Source: Vitellaria paradoxa (lineage: Eukaryota > Streptophyta > Magnoliopsida > Ericales > Sapotaceae). From it: a stretch of DNA of 64,000 nucleotides. The stretch's first letter is position 1; the number at the start of each line of letters is the position of its first letter. The notes beneath the pieces are model-generated. The model was not told the origin of the DNA. It worked only from the letters and a program-made list of their open reading frames with translations, and did no database searches. Position numbers and translations under genes: made by a program. Shown in pieces: positions 9,868-22,649 of this stretch. The stretch spans positions 14,765,728 to 14,829,727 of the forward strand of contig CM034241.1 in assembly GCA_019916065.1 (NCBI GenBank), read 5' to 3'.

Positions 9868-11549
9868 CTGTTGTTTGGACAGTACTCTCTGCGTTCGGAC
9901 GCTAAGGTTATCTACTATCACCCAGGTAAAGCAAAAGTGGTAGCGGATGCTCTGAGTCGTAAGACTGTGGGAATGCTAGCTTGTAATTGGTGTTGGAGGA
10001 TTCACGCATTTAATGACTTGACGTATATGGGTGTAGAGTTAGCTGTGACTAGAATAGATTCGTTAATTGCTCAAATTAAGGTGAGACCATTACTACTCGA
10101 TCGTATTAAGAGGTTACAATTAGAAGATGCCCAATTACAGAAAATTTGGGAACAAATGACAGATAATACACAGATAGATTTTGTGGTTAGGGAAGATGGG
10201 TTACTTTGTTATGGTGGTAGAGTTTGTGTACTAGAAAACTTAAAGTTAAAAAGGGAAATTTTGGATGAGGCACACCATTCTCCTTATGTTATGCATCCTG
10301 GGAGTACAAAGATGTATCGAGATTTGTGAGAACATTAATGGTGGCCTAGTATGAAATGGGAAATTGCAGAATTTGTTGTTAGGTGTTTGACTTGTCAACA
10401 AGTAAAAGCAGAACATCAAAGTCCTGCTAGGTTACTACAGCCACTCCCTATTCTAGAATGGAAATGGAAACATATCATAGTATTTGATTGTCGGGTTGCC
10501 ACGTACTCAAGGAGGTTTTGATTCTATTTAGGTAATCGTTGATAGGTTAACCAAGTTAGCTCATTTCTTACTTGTGAAATCTAACTATACGACTGATAAG
10601 TATGCTGCATTGTATGTTAAGGAGATTGTGGGGTTGCATGGTGCACCTATATCGATTGCGGCTGATAGAGACCCAAAATTTACATCTAGATTCTGATCTA
10701 GTTTGCAACAAGCTATAGGAACAACTTTAAAGTTTAATACTGCATTTTATCCTCAAACAGATGGACAATCTGAAAGAACAATTCAGACCTTAGAGGACAT
10801 GCTACAAGGTTGTGTGTTAGAATTTAAGGGAAATTGGGATGATCTGTTGCCATTAATAGAATTTGCCTATAATAATAGTTTCCATTCTAGTTTTGGCATG
10901 ACACCATTCGAGGCTTTGTGTGGCCGTAAGTGTAGAACTCCAATTTGTTGGAATGAAGTGGAAGAAAGGAAATTAATTGGGCCAGAATTAGTGCAGGACA
11001 CAGTAGATAAAGTGAAGGTGATCCGAGATAGATTGAGAATAGCCCAAAGTCGTCAGAAAAGCTATGCAGATAATCGCAGACGAGGGTTAGAATTTGTTGT
11101 GGGTGATAAAAGTATTTCTTAGAGTTTCTCCTTAGAAAGGCGTATTAAGATTTGGTAAGAAGGGAAAATTATGTCCTCGCTATATTGGACCTTATGAGAT
11201 TATACAAAGAATTGGGGAAACTGCATATGGATTTGCCCTACCCCCAGAATTGTCTAGACTTCATGACGTGTTCTATGTATCAATGTTGCTTAAGTACATT
11301 CCTGATCCTTCTCATGTATTAGCCTCTCAACCAATCGAACTGAAAGAAGATCTATCTTATACGGAGGAGCTTGTGCAAATTTTGAATAGAAGAGATCAAG
11401 TTTTGCGGAATAAGATAATACCATTAGTGAAACTATTATGGAAAAGTCATACTGTAGAGGAGGCCACTTGGGAAAGTGAGGAGAATATACGAAAGCAATA
11501 CCCATATTTATTTCCACCAGGTAATAATTTCGAGGACGAAATTCTTTAA
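9868..11549 (+). pseudogene. Tekay/Del-type gypsy pol remnant: RNase H end, integrase, chromodomain-like tail
   Basis: The start reads the RNase H-integrase linker YHPGKAKVVADALSRK. Next comes the integrase zinc domain (HPGSTKMYRDL ... RCLTCQQVKAEH). The core keeps ADRDPKF, TAFYPQTDGQSERTIQTLED and NNSFHSSFGMTPFEALCGRK. The tail has YADNRRRGLEF, LSRLHDVFYVSMLLKYI and VKLLWKSHTVEEATWE, the chromodomain-like C terminus of chromoviruses. Breaks: a TGA and a TAA near 10327-10340, a frameshift near 10480-10500 that removes the first catalytic Asp context, and stops at 10530 and 10694 where Trp is usual. Gag, protease and RT are missing. It is followed directly by the polypurine tract and 3' LTR. 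Confidence 0.8.
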
Positions 11550-11560
11550 GGAGTGGAGAA
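11548..11560 (+). other. Polypurine tract of the Tekay element
   Basis: AAGGAGTGGAGAA lies directly before the LTR start at 11562 and would prime plus-strand DNA synthesis. Confidence 0.7.
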
Positions 11561-11561
11561 T

Positions 11562-13249
11562 TGTGACACCTCGAATTTTTGTTTTATGCATAAATTTTAT
11601 TTTTATTTTTTTTTCTAATTTAATTTCTATGCTTTTGAAATTTTAATTTCATAATATAATCAAATTACATAATTTTAATTAGTTAATTGAATTACTAAAA
11701 CATAAATAATAAATATATTAATTTATTGGATAGATATTAGGTGATATGGCATGTGGCCACATGGCTATTAATGGTTTAATGATGGCTTGGGGGATGGTAG
11801 GGCTACGTGCCCATTTGATGACCAAAAAAAAAAAAAAAAATGGAAATTTAAGCTTAGCAAGCAAGCTTGCTCGACTAAGCTTATGTATTTATATATGTGT
11901 GCTTTGGGTGCAAAATGGAGGAGACCCGAGAGGAACCGTGTGGAGGAAGGAAGAAAAAAAAAAGAAAGAGAAAAAAGTGAGGGAAAAATGAGGAAATCTT
12001 GGGAAATTTTGGTGGGAAAATTGAGGTGGGTTATTTTGTTAAACTAAAATCAATTCTTTTTTATATAAATATATATATCTTTTCTTTTGGGTTAGATAAA
12101 TTAAATATGTGGAGGCTATGATGGCTATGTTTTATTTATTAAATTTACATTAGTAATTAATTTTGGGTTATATTTTAACCACTCAATTTCTAATTTGTAT
12201 ATTTTATTGGAAAAAAAATTAAGACCCAAGGATAATCAGTAGTCACCACCTCAATAAATTGACTTTCTCAGAATATCTACTGTCCAGGTGGGTGCATTAA
12301 ACTTAAAAATAAAAGTTATTAAATATGAATGGCTAATTTTTTATTTATTTATTGTCGAATATTTATGTTGCTAAATACTGCTTGCTACTTATAAATTATT
12401 GTGTTAGTGGAGAATTGTGGTTATTTGTGGAATGATAAAATTGAGAAATAATATTTTTATTATTATTAAAAAAAATACATTATTTTATATCAGAATGAGT
12501 TATGTGCATTACGCTTGTATTATGGTCAATGGGACCAGGCCATATGGGGTCAAAAATTAATAATATGCGGCCAGATGGGGTCGAAAAAAAATAATATAGC
12601 CAGATGGGGCTAATGGGACAAACTAAATTAAAACCACTGTCCACCATTGAGCGCTCAACTCATGGGCGAGATGGGGCCAAATGTGTGTTGCATTATCATT
12701 TAAATTATTTATTATGCAAATGTGCTATGACATGGCCAGTTGGGGCCTAGTGATGATAAATTGTGTATTGAGATATTTTTTTTTTTATCAGATGTGGCAC
12801 AATTAAATTAAAGATGAGATGGTTAGGGGATAGTTATTGATATAATTGCTGTGAACTATCTCTTGGTGCATATTTATTATCTTTTATTTTAAGTATAATA
12901 CATCCACTGAGTGAGTGACACTCACACTCAAACTTACACTTTTCAGGTTGAATTTAGAAATGGCTGCAAGCAATTAGAGAAGAACCTGAGTTGTTTATCT
13001 CTTCTTGAAATTTTATGTCCAAAGTTTGTATAAGCAGTTTAAGGCTAGAATGGTGTCAGACTAATACATGGTTAATAAAGTCTTATAGGTTGTAAATTTA
13101 TGTTGGAGCTTTATGGATTATTTCTGTTTGCCACTTTATTTTAAATTTTACATGTTGAGTAAATATTGATATTTTATATTTAGTTAGAGAATTTAATAAT
13201 GTCCACCCTATTTAAGGGATTAAATGTATCTTAAAATAGGGATGTGACA
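11562..13249 (+). mobile_element. Tekay/Del-type 3' LTR (about 1.69 kb)
   Basis: It begins TGTGACACCTCGAATTTTTG, the usual start of Del/Tekay LTRs, right after a polypurine tract, and ends ...GATGTGACA. A TATA box (TTATATATG, 11889-11897) follows an A tract. Short ORFs inside are accidental. A cluster of GGCC-type near-palindromes lies at 12531-12745. The 5 bases after the LTR are GTAAG; the matching left duplication is not found because the left half of the element is missing. Confidence 0.8.
12531..12745. repeat. Cluster of GGCC...GGCC near-palindromic motifs in the Tekay LTR
   Basis: At least five related 14-mers: GGCCATATGGGGTC, GGCCAGATGGGGTC, AGCCAGATGGGGCT, a GGGCGAGATGGGGCC form and GGCCAGTTGGGGCC. 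The outer four bases tend to stay complementary even when they change (AGCC with GGCT, GGCC with GGCC). They lie well downstream of the LTR TATA box, so they would be transcribed. Confidence 0.5.
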
Positions 13250-15540
13250 GTAAGAATTCAAGCAAGAAATACATGCCCTAGCATGATATTAATTAAGTGA
13301 ACATGAAATTCATATGCAATGCAATATAACATCATTACATCAACATATCATATCTCACTATCAAAATCAAACAATCATATCAATAAAGCATCCATTAAAA
13401 TCTTCTTGTCTTACATTATCATTGGTGATTTCATTATCATTTTCTTATTATATATTATGTCTATCTGTCATCTCAAGTGTATATCCCTTATAAGCTTATA
13501 ACCTCATCAATCACATCAATAGTCTTAAGAACACCTATAGAGAATACACACATCAACCCCAGTCCACAACATCAAGACATAGTCCCAACTCACACACATC
13601 GACACACCAATACTTGACACCCAGACTCAACTCTAACTCATTCACATATCAACACATGTGATAGGTACTCTAAATTGTAAAGATAGTTTGAATACACCAT
13701 TGTAGGTGTCTACACCATAAAGGCAATTAAATACACCATTGTATATGTTTGCACTGTGAAAACAATCCAATTATGCTTTTTAGGTTACTAGTCCATTGAA
13801 AATAATAACCAATCTTATTCAGGTTAGGAGACTTTCAACCCCTAGGTACGTAAACCCTTATTAATGGTACTACCCAACCTAATATTGACTTATCCTACAC
13901 ACACCACACCCACACCGTACAACCCAACACTATAGTAACCAACACACTAACACAATATAACATCACAATCATATCTATTGTCAACTAGTCATCGCACTCC
14001 TCTACAGGACATCATGGTCCAATTCAACTGATTGTATTTTCAATTTCGATATGTTCAAGGTTATCCCACTTATGCTTATCACATCTTTACCTAACGTCTT
14101 CAATTCGTTTTCACCATTTCTTAGTTCTACTTTTGAAAACCACAATTAAAAAAAAAAACAAAATCAAATGATGTTTCTTTTTGAAACTCTAATCACCTCA
14201 TCATCACTAAATTCTTCCTTTAAAAACATCATTTCTCTAATTTATTTTCAAATAATGTCTTTTGAAAAACTTCATTCATTTGAAATTTAACATGGTGTAT
14301 CAAATATTATTTCTTAAATAAAACACTTAGAAAATCCAAATACTTTTCCTTTTAAAATCCCATTTAAAACATTATAAATTTTGAAATGATTTTAGAGATT
14401 CAATACTATTGGGTTTAGTAAAATCATCACATAAAGTAAAATTATTTTATACATTAATTTTGGTGCACAAGTTAAGAAGGGAGTATGCAAGATCTAACAC
14501 CGGAGCACGGGGATGGGAATTTGATCGCATGGGATAATTTGGGCGCACAAGAATAGGCCTCCATGACATGACCCCTTGCACCGAAACTATTTCAGTCTCT
14601 GTTTTACATTTCTTCATATTCCAACTTCATTTCTTCGAATAAAATCCAAGATTATCTAAATTCATGCTTATTTTCAATTCTTAGTAGCTTATAAATATGA
14701 CCACAACCTTATTTTATTAATCAAATCAAGCTTTCAAGATAATTAGATTTTATATTTCAATGTCCTTTTCCTTAGTTCATCAACATGTATATATGCACAA
14801 CAAGTATATTAATTCATCAATCAAACATATTTCATGAAGTATATCTATTTGAAACATGTTATAACTACGAATGTATGCTAATTAACCAAGAAAACATGTA
14901 ACGCCTACCTCAGTTCACTCAGAGAAGAAAGAAACAGTGTGCTAGAAAGTTTGGTTTTGTTGGGAACCCACCACTGTCCGATCAAGCAATCTATTACCAA
15001 ACTAATGATTGGAATATGTTGTAGCTTAATTGATCAATTGAACAAGCAATTCATGTTTGATGTAGGTTTCACTCAACTCTATCTAACTTAGTTCTCTATT
15101 TTCCTCTCGGCCTGGTTTCTGCCCAACAATCAAACCCACACATTTATTTATGTTAACCTTACTTCTTAATGGTGAAGACAGAAAAAAGGCAAGGATAATG
15201 GGATTGAAATGGTAGGGTATGGTTTAGCTCAAACTTAGGTTGGCATGATAGGTGAAATAAAAGACCTCAGTCGAAATCAGAAAAAATAGCAAATTTTCTG
15301 TATTGACATATTAGTTATGCTAGGCACACGGAGAGGAGAGGGTAAGGGCATGGACCCCACCCAGGTGCATCAGCAAGGCTGTGTGGGTGCCCGGGTAAAC
15401 CAACACTTTGCCAAAATTTTTAAATTATCTCTTGAATCAAACCAATCCTCAGCCCAAACCAAGTTTTAATTCGAACACCAACCAAAACCAAGTAACTAAG
15501 ACTATGTTGGCCTTAAATTATTTGCACCAACTATTATATT
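13250..15540. other. Gene-free AT-rich region, possibly old LTR sequence
   Basis: No coding frame, tRNA or element boundary can be supported. Contents worth noting are a short tandem repeat near 13.69-13.77 kb and TGTAACGCCTACC at 14897, which looks like an LTR start but has no clear polypurine tract before it. The base composition resembles degraded retrotransposon LTRs. Confidence 0.4.
13688..13770. repeat. Imperfect 39-bp tandem repeat
   Basis: Two units start with AATACACCATTGTA at about 13691 and 13730. Each is followed by a TGT(C/T)T(A/G)CAC motif and A-rich sequence. ACACC and GGTGT in the first unit can pair across ATTGTA. Confidence 0.4.
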
Positions 15541-16359
15541 TGTAAAGTTTTATTATGGCAAATTCATAAAAAATCTTAAGTTAAATGTTGATAGCTGAAA
15601 TGTTTCCAAAATGAAGATAACAATAAATCACATCAAGTTCAAGATATTTGCAAGCTTCCAAAAGGCAGCAAAGTTCTAGTTTAAGTCAAAAAATGAATAA
15701 ATACATTCCTACATGGACTAGGATTCAGCTAAGTAAAATTGGAGAAATTCTAGTACGCATTGTAGGCAGCACTCAGATTGTGCGAGGTTGTTCTAAACTA
15801 GCACCAGGAGATTGTAGGGAGCACGTGGGTGCAACCCTTATATATTCTGGATTAGACTAGATTCTAGTGTGGTCTACAGGCTGGAGGATGGATACATAAG
15901 GGTTCGGCATGTTAGCGCAAGCACAGCACTAGATTCTCGAAGGTTCGAGCTATGTATTATTTGGACGTATCTATTTCCTATTCTGCCAGATTAGGGCAAC
16001 CTGTTGCAACTCTATATATATGGACCCAGTCTTAATAAACATAGACACATTGGGAATATATTATAAAGATTTAGAGGGATATTTTTTTCATCTTAAAAGC
16101 TTTCACGATCTTTTTTTATTCAATGTTTAATATCTTCTTTACTTTCTGAGTGAATCAGGAAGCCCACTTGTAGGGTTAGTTGAGTAAATTGAGTAAGAGT
16201 GATGAAAGAATTTGTGTGAGTGAGTTGTAGAGAATTCAAGTAGTATCTTGTAACCCATTGATAGTAGGATTTGTAATAGAGGTTTTTCTTCCTGTGAAAT
16301 AGTTTTCTCATCAATTCTTTGAGTTGTTGTGTGTGTGATCATTTGATTTGGAATTTTCA
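15541..16359 (+). mobile_element. 5' LTR of the SIRE-type copia element
   Basis: It starts TGTAAAGTTTTATTATGG, the same start as the LTRs at 24026 and 33694, and ends ...GAATTTTCA, followed by the primer site. A TATA box (TATATATAT, 16013-16021) is followed by AATAAACATAG. It lacks a segment of about 30 bp present in the two downstream copies. Confidence 0.85.
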
Positions 16360-16361
16360 AT

Positions 16362-16373
16362 TGGTATCAGAGC
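16362..16373 (+). other. tRNA-iMet primer binding site
   Basis: TGGTATCAGAGC is an exact match to the 3' end complement of plant initiator tRNA-Met, 2 bp inside the 5' LTR. It is the usual copia primer site. Confidence 0.9.
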
Positions 16374-16429
16374 AGCTTTACATCATTGAGTGAAGATCTT
16401 AATCCGAATTAATAGATCCATCGCGCGAA

Positions 16430-17330
16430 GGAGGTTCAAGTACTAGACCACCATGGTTCGATGGCACTAACTATTCATACTGAAAAGTACGAATGCAAGC
16501 TCATCTGTTATCTTTAAGTTATAGAGTCTGGACTTCTGTGGTTCAAGGATGGGAAGAACTAATGCATGAAATAAATAGTTATATAGAGCCCAAGCCAATT
16601 TTGACATGGATGAAAGCTGAACAAGACAGTTCAGAGTGGAACTTTAAGGCTTTTAGCGCCAGCTTTACTGCTGTGTGTCCAAACGAATTCTGCCAAATTT
16701 TAAGCTACACTAATACAAGAAAAGCCTGGATGCCCTGCAGAACACGCATGAAGGTAATATTCAAGTTAAAACTTCTAAGCTTCAAAAACCCACTACTAAA
16801 TTTGAAGGCTAAAGATGAGCGAAGATGAGAAGTTTGATGATTTCTATGTCTGACTAAACCATATTGTCAATACTTGTAACAATCTTGGAGAGCCCATTCC
16901 TGAATCCAAAGTGGTACGTAAAATCTTAACATCTCTTCCTTATACTTTTGACGCTAAAGTTATTGCAATTGAAGAAATCATGGAAGTAGATTCTATAAGG
17001 ATTGAGGATCTTGTGGGTTCACCACAAACTTATGAGACAAACATGCTTAAACCCCAAAAAGCATCCAAAGGAATTGCTCTAAAGACAGTGGAAAAGGAAG
17101 CTGAAGGAGAAAAATCAGATAAAGAGATGGCTCTAATGGCTAAGAAGTTTATCGAATATCTTCAAAGGGAAAAGAACTCAAAATTCAACAAAATCAACAA
17201 GAGCGAGTCAAAATCTCAAGAAAAGGGAAAGAAGTTCAAGAAGGCTGACAAAGAAGATGATAAGAAGAGAAAACAAATCCAGTGCTTTAAATGCTAAAGT
17301 TATGGTCACTTAATGAAGCAAAAACAAGCC
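16430..17330 (+). pseudogene. SIRE-type copia gag, degenerate
   Basis: The start carries STRPPWFDGTNYSY, then a stop where Trp is normal, then KVRMQAHLLSL, the beginning of the copia UBN2-type gag. Later VRKILTSLPYTFDAKVIAIE and LVGSPQTYE match the gag core. A basic tail leads to a CCHC knuckle at about 17277-17320 reading CFKC, stop, SYGH: the stop replaces the usual Gln (CAA to TAA) and the last zinc-binding Cys is missing. One or more frameshifts lie between 16828 and 16911. No start ATG can be fixed. Confidence 0.7.
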
Positions 17331-18504
17331 AAAGTAATGAATGTGATGCTTGATGATGACTCCGAGTCTGATGAATTCTTTGGATCTGCATCCTTTGATA
17401 ACGAAGGTAATTTTGTTGTATTTTTAGCCTCACACTTCTTCTGCAAGAGCACTTTTTGGGTCCTTGAGCGATACCTAGATATCAAATCACGAGAATGAAG
17501 ACATTGATGATAAATTTGAAAATAATCTTCAAAAAGAATACACCAGTCTATCGCTGAGTGTTGTGATCTGAAGAAATAAAGAAAAGCCAAGAACCAAAGG
17601 AATAGTTTGATAAAGAATGAGAGAGATGTTTTGGAGATTGAAAATGAAAAACTCTTAAGTAAATTATCTATTTGGGAATCTGACAAAGCTTTTCAGTCTC
17701 AAAGTGCAAATAAATTTAAAGCAAAGCTTAAAAAGAAAAATAAAAAGATTGAAGAACTGAAGAAAATTGTTGGGGAATTACGAGCAAACATTAGCAAGCT
17801 GGAAAAGAAATAAAGGCGGATGGTAAGTTAATTGAAAAATGAACTCTAGTTTGAACATCTTTGAAGAAATTTAGAGTAAATAGAGGCCAAACGGAAACAA
17901 ATCTGGCATAGGCTACATTGGGGATAAGATCACATCAACAGCATCAAAATCTTCTGTAGAAGCTCCAAAGGTTGTTTCTAAGTTTGCTGCAAGTTCAAAG
18001 ACCTTTCCAAAATAAGTAGCACTACCAAAGAGGAGTGCTCTACAAATCTGACATCAACGATATCCTACTCCCATGGTGAAATGTACACACTTTGCTAAAC
18101 CCCAATCCTTTGTACTTGTGTGCCATCATTACAGAATCAAAGGTCATATCTATCCCAATTGTACAAACTCTATGGACTTCCCTTGAATACGTAAAAAATA
18201 TTTTCCAAAAATCTATATCATAGAATTTCCGTGACAAATAGGTTTCAAACCCTTTCCAATTTTTCTAAAAATAATTTAAAAAATCCACGTCTTTTTTAAA
18301 ATCTAAAAAATTTGAATGTTCAAAAACCCCAAAACTAAAAAGTTTTCAAAGAAAAAGATTTCGAATTTCGATAAGAATCAAAGATGTGACAAAAATCCTG
18401 TTAAGGATACTTTTCCTAAAACTAGGGCTACTTGGATTTGAAAATTTGACTTAAATTGTTTTGTATCCCAAACTATCCTAAAAGCTTTAAAAACTCAAAT
18501 ATGT
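17331..18504 (+). pseudogene. SIRE gag-pol linker with coiled-coil segment
   Basis: An acidic patch (LDDDSESDEFFG, about 17350-17385) is followed at 17607-17813 by an open stretch rich in Lys, Glu and Leu (NERDVLEIENEKLLSKL ... KIEELKKIVGELRANISKLEK) that should form a coiled coil. SIRE-type elements have such a region between the knuckle and protease. From 17820 to 18504 the frames are heavily broken. No function is claimed. Confidence 0.5.
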
Positions 18505-21470
18505 GATACCTTGACAACAGATGTTTAGGCCACATGTGTGGTAATAAATCTGTGTTTTCAAAACTTGAATCCTATCGGGGTGGTGTGGTGACTTGGTGAT
18601 AGTAGCACATCACAAGTAAAAGAAAATGGTAAGATTAAGTCCACTATTTTTAAATGCTTGGAAAATGTTTTATACATTGAAGGACTTAAGCAAACCTAAT
18701 AAGCATAAGTTAATTGTGTGATGTTGACAATGTTATCCAGTTTTCTAAGTCTGAATGCAATATTTTTAACAAAAAGGGCCAACCAATCTTACTTGGTGTT
18801 TGTACATCTATCAATTGCTGCGGGGTAGCAAATTCTAAAGGTTATATATATAATGCTGCCACTCTAGATGAGACAGAGTCATGGCACCAAAGACTTGGGC
18901 ACATGAACTTTAGAGATTTAGGTAAATTGTCCAAATCTGAGCTTATCAAGGGAATACCCCAACATGAAAAGAAAAAAGATAGTATGTGTGGTCTGTGTCA
19001 ATTAGGTAAACAACTTCAGAGTGTACATAAAAGATAAATTCTATTAGAACTTCTGAACCTCTAAAACTTGTTCACATGGATTTAGTGGGACCCACACGCA
19101 CTAAAAGTCTTAGTATCTTTGTTGTTGTAGATGATTGCACTAGATTTGCTTGGATCAATTTCTTGTGTGAAAAATTTGATACTTTTGAGGCTTTTAAGTC
19201 TTTATATTTCAGGTTGCAGCAAAAGAAGCAACGGGGTGCATCACAAGAATCAGGACAGATCATGGAAGGGAATTTAAAAACCAAAAGTATGCTGATTTTT
19301 GTGACACAAATTGATTTAAGCATGAGTTTTTAGTGCCTAAGATAACCAAGTCAAATGGTGTCATGGAAAGAAGGAATAGAGTCCTACAGGAGATGGCACG
19401 CTCTATGCTAGATGGAAACAACTTCTAAAAAAGTTTTGGGTTGAAGCAGTACATACTGCATGCTATATAGCCAATAGGGTGTATCTTCATCCTGGTACAT
19501 CAAAAACACCCTATGAGCCATGGGAGTAAGTGTTTCATTCTCAAGGATAGAGAAAACTTTGAAAAATTTGACTTCTGAAGCGATGAAGGAATCTTCTGAG
19601 GCTATTCTACTAATGGTCGTGCTTTCTGCATTTAAAATTTAAAAACTTCTTCAATGATGGAATCCATTAATGTAGTTGTTGATGATCATACTAATTCCTA
19701 TTTTTTTCAGCAAGTTGAAGAAGATGATGGACTATGGACGAGATCGCTAAAGCTAGTGAAAAGTTGAAGAAGAAAAAGCTAAGGAGAGAAAAGAAGAGAA
19801 GCATGCCATAGTAGATACTATCACTCAATTGGAACAATCTTCAAGAGTAAAACTGAATCACCCAGCAAGTCAAGTTATTGAAGAAGTAACTGATAGAATG
19901 AAAACAAATGGGCAATTAAGGAATGAGATAACATTTGTGTGTTATGTTTATTCAGTTGAACCTAAGAACATAAAAGAAGCTTTACTTGATGATAATTAGG
20001 TGAATGCTATGTATGAAGAGCTAAATTAGTTTGTTATGAATGATGTGTAGACCAAAGTGCCTAGACCTACCCACATTAATGTAATTAGAACTGCATGGAT
20101 ATTTTAAAAGAAAAGCGATAAGTTTGGTAATGTCATTAGAAACAAGGCAAGGCTCATTACTTAAGGTTTCACTCAAGTAGAGGGTGTTGACTTTGATGAA
20201 ACTTTCGCTCTTGATGTTCTTTTTGAATCCATTAGGTTACTTCTAACCATTGTATGCTTTTTAAATTTTAAATTATACCAAATGGATGTCAAGAGTGTAT
20301 TTTTGAATGACTTTCTTCAAAACATAGCCTACATAGAGCAACCCAAAGGCTTTAAGGATTCAAAATTTCCTAACCATGTATATAAACTGAAAAAGGCTCT
20401 TTATAGCTTGAAACAAGCACTAGGTGCTTGGTATGAGAGACTTACTGCTTTTTTACTTGAGTTTGGCTTTGTGCATGGGAATGTAGATAAAACATTAATG
20501 ATATGCATTGATTCTAAGCACATTTTGATTACACAAATTTATGTTGATGATATTGTGTTTGGATCTGCGTGTGATAAATATGCTATTGAATTTGGTAAAT
20601 TAATGTCTACACAATTTGAAATGAGCATGATAGATGAATTAAACTATTTCCTAGGTTTTCAAGTTAAATAGGAAGATGAAGGAATTTTTATTTCTCAATC
20701 TGAGACTAGTGAAAAATTTTGGTCTTTCTAATGCTAAACACAAGAACTCCAATGAGCATGAGCACCAAACTTCATAAGGGCCCTAGTGGAAAGGGTATTG
20801 ACCAGACCATGTATAGGAGCATGATGGGAGTCTATTGTATCTCACTTTTTGTAGACCTGACATTACATTTAATGTAGGTGTGTGTGTTAGATATCAGTCT
20901 AATCCCAAAGAGTCACATCTACATGCTGTTAAAAGAATGATAAAATATGTTAATAGCATACTAGATTTTGGAATTTGGTTCACTTGTGACACCAATTCTA
21001 ATCTTGTAGGATACTCTGACACCGATTGGGTAGGTAGTATAGATGATTGCAAAAGTACTTTCAATAGGCTTTTTACATTGGTAATATTTTAGTCTCATAG
21101 TATAGTAAAAAAGCAAAATGCCACATCATTATCCATTGTCGGGACTGAATGCATTATTACTGGAAGTTGTTGCACCTAACGCCTATGGATGGAGCAACTG
21201 CTTGCTGATTATGGGTTGGACCAATGCACCATTACATTGTTTTGTGATAACATGGGTGCCATTAGTATCTTTAGGAATCCTGTCTTGTATTCTCGTACCA
21301 AACATATTGACATTAGGTATCATTTCATTAAAGAGTTGGTTAAGGAGAATGTAATTTCTATAGAGCATGTGCAAACTAAAAGCCAACTAGCTGATCTTTT
21401 GGCTAAACCTTTGGATGACCTTTGCTTTTAATCTTTTAGGAAGTCTTTGGGTGTTTGTGCAGATCCTTAA
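18505..21470 (+). pseudogene. SIRE-type copia pol, degenerate
   Basis: Order seen: protease at about 18505-18600, where the D-S-G site reads D-N-R; GAG-pre-integrase (WHQRLGHMNFRDLGKLSK, 18885-18940) with CGLCQLGKQ; integrase core start (HMDLVGPTRTKSLSIFVVVD, 19074) with TKSNGVMERRNRVLQEMARS near 19348-19410; RT (GFTQVEGVDFDETFA, 20166; ALYSLKQALGAWYERL, 20396; catalytic YVDD, 20540-20551); RNase H (GYSDTDW, 21009; LFCDNMGAISI; SRTKHIDIRYHFIKE; QLADLLAKPLD, about 21387). Several stops fall at usual Gln or Trp codons, and there are frameshifts, for example near 19320 and 21092. It is inactive. Confidence 0.8.
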
Positions 21471-22320
21471 TTTTCTTAAATTAAAAAAAATAGGAGTTCA
21501 ATATTTGGTTTGAAGATATTTTATAATTTTTATCTCCTTATATGTGCATAAATCATTCAATCAAATAAATTTGTAATGAATTAAAATTTTGTATTTCCCT
21601 CTAAATTGAAAAGAAGCATTTTTGGTGAAATTTGCCATAATTTTGATGTGCTTCTTTAAACAATTGACTGATTTTGCATATATTTTTCCATCCATAGATT
21701 ATGAATTACTGTTCAATGTGTTTAAAAAATGTTGAAGAGCAAATAAAAAAAAAATATTCTATCTTGGGAAGGGCTACTAGTGGGACCAATGAGAAGCCCC
21801 TTAATAACTCGTTGATTGTTAAGGGAAGAGCTACCTACCCATATACATGTGAAAGCCATCAGAACCTTAAAAGGGATATACATGAAGAATTACAACTAGA
21901 TTAAAAAAAACAAATTGCTCTCAATTCATTTAGTGTAGCAAATGTAATCTCTTGATCTTATGATTTGTTTGAGAGGGAGCATATATGTATGATTAGTCAT
22001 AATTTCACGTGCATAAGAATTTTCTTTCGATTTTATAGCTTAAATCATCTCATGATGCTGACTTGGAGATATATTTGGAAAGATGAATTCTTGTTCATTT
22101 AAATTTATAAAGATTGAAGGATTAATTTACATATTTGGACATACATGGAGTAAAATTTCCTTAATGCATTTAGTGAACTTCCTTATCATTTTTTGTACAT
22201 ATATATACTTTATTTTCAAATTTGTTTGTGCTTAATAAGACTCTACAGACAAATTCCAGAGAGATTTGCAGAAAGGAGCAAGGAGGTTGAACCATTAGCA
22301 CATTCCAGTGTACCTCACAA
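21471..22320 (+). other. Non-coding spacer after RNase H
   Basis: AT-rich sequence with no support for coding; the 67-codon open frame at 21701 resembles nothing known to me. It separates pol from the promoter-like module at 22.32 kb. Confidence 0.4.
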
Positions 22321-22510
22321 GGAGGGCACTAAGAGTGTGCCCTTTCGGACAAGTGGCACACTGAGGGCATAAGGAGCGCAAGAGAGTGACCACCCCTTTA
22401 TATATACTCCAAGTCAACGCTAGTATTTATTTTGCACGAGCTCTATCCTCGAACCTGTGACCATTCAGCTTACATCTTTCGTCCACAGTGTCATGTAAGC
22501 AAACTAGGTA
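22320..22510 (+). promoter_or_regulatory. Candidate internal promoter and splice donor before the copia env-position ORF
   Basis: AGGGCAC (22323-22329) and GTGCCCT (22337-22343) form a perfect inverted repeat. AGTGTGCC (22334-22341) can alternatively pair with GGCACACT (22355-22362). About 55 bp further is a TATA box (TATATATA, 22399-22406) after a C-rich stretch. A leader of about 100 bases then reaches ACTAG|GTACGT, a good plant splice donor (GT at 22508). Candidate acceptors are a T tract ending CTAG (22604) and TCTTCGTCTAG (22649), just before the env-position frame. This is inferred from sequence only; no transcript evidence. Confidence 0.45.
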
Positions 22511-22649
22511 CGTTTCTTTGCATAATTTCTTTAGCATTTTGCACTAGATCCGAGTTTATTACATCCTTGCATCACTATTGGGTTTTTTTTTTTTTTTTTT
22601 CTAGAAACATGTTTAAATGAAATAAAATTGGTTTCTCATCTTCGTCTAG

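Noticed and set aside
11746..12047. Overlapping open frames of 81 and 86 residues
   Set aside because: They lie inside the Tekay LTR and pass through an A tract; composition is low-complexity.
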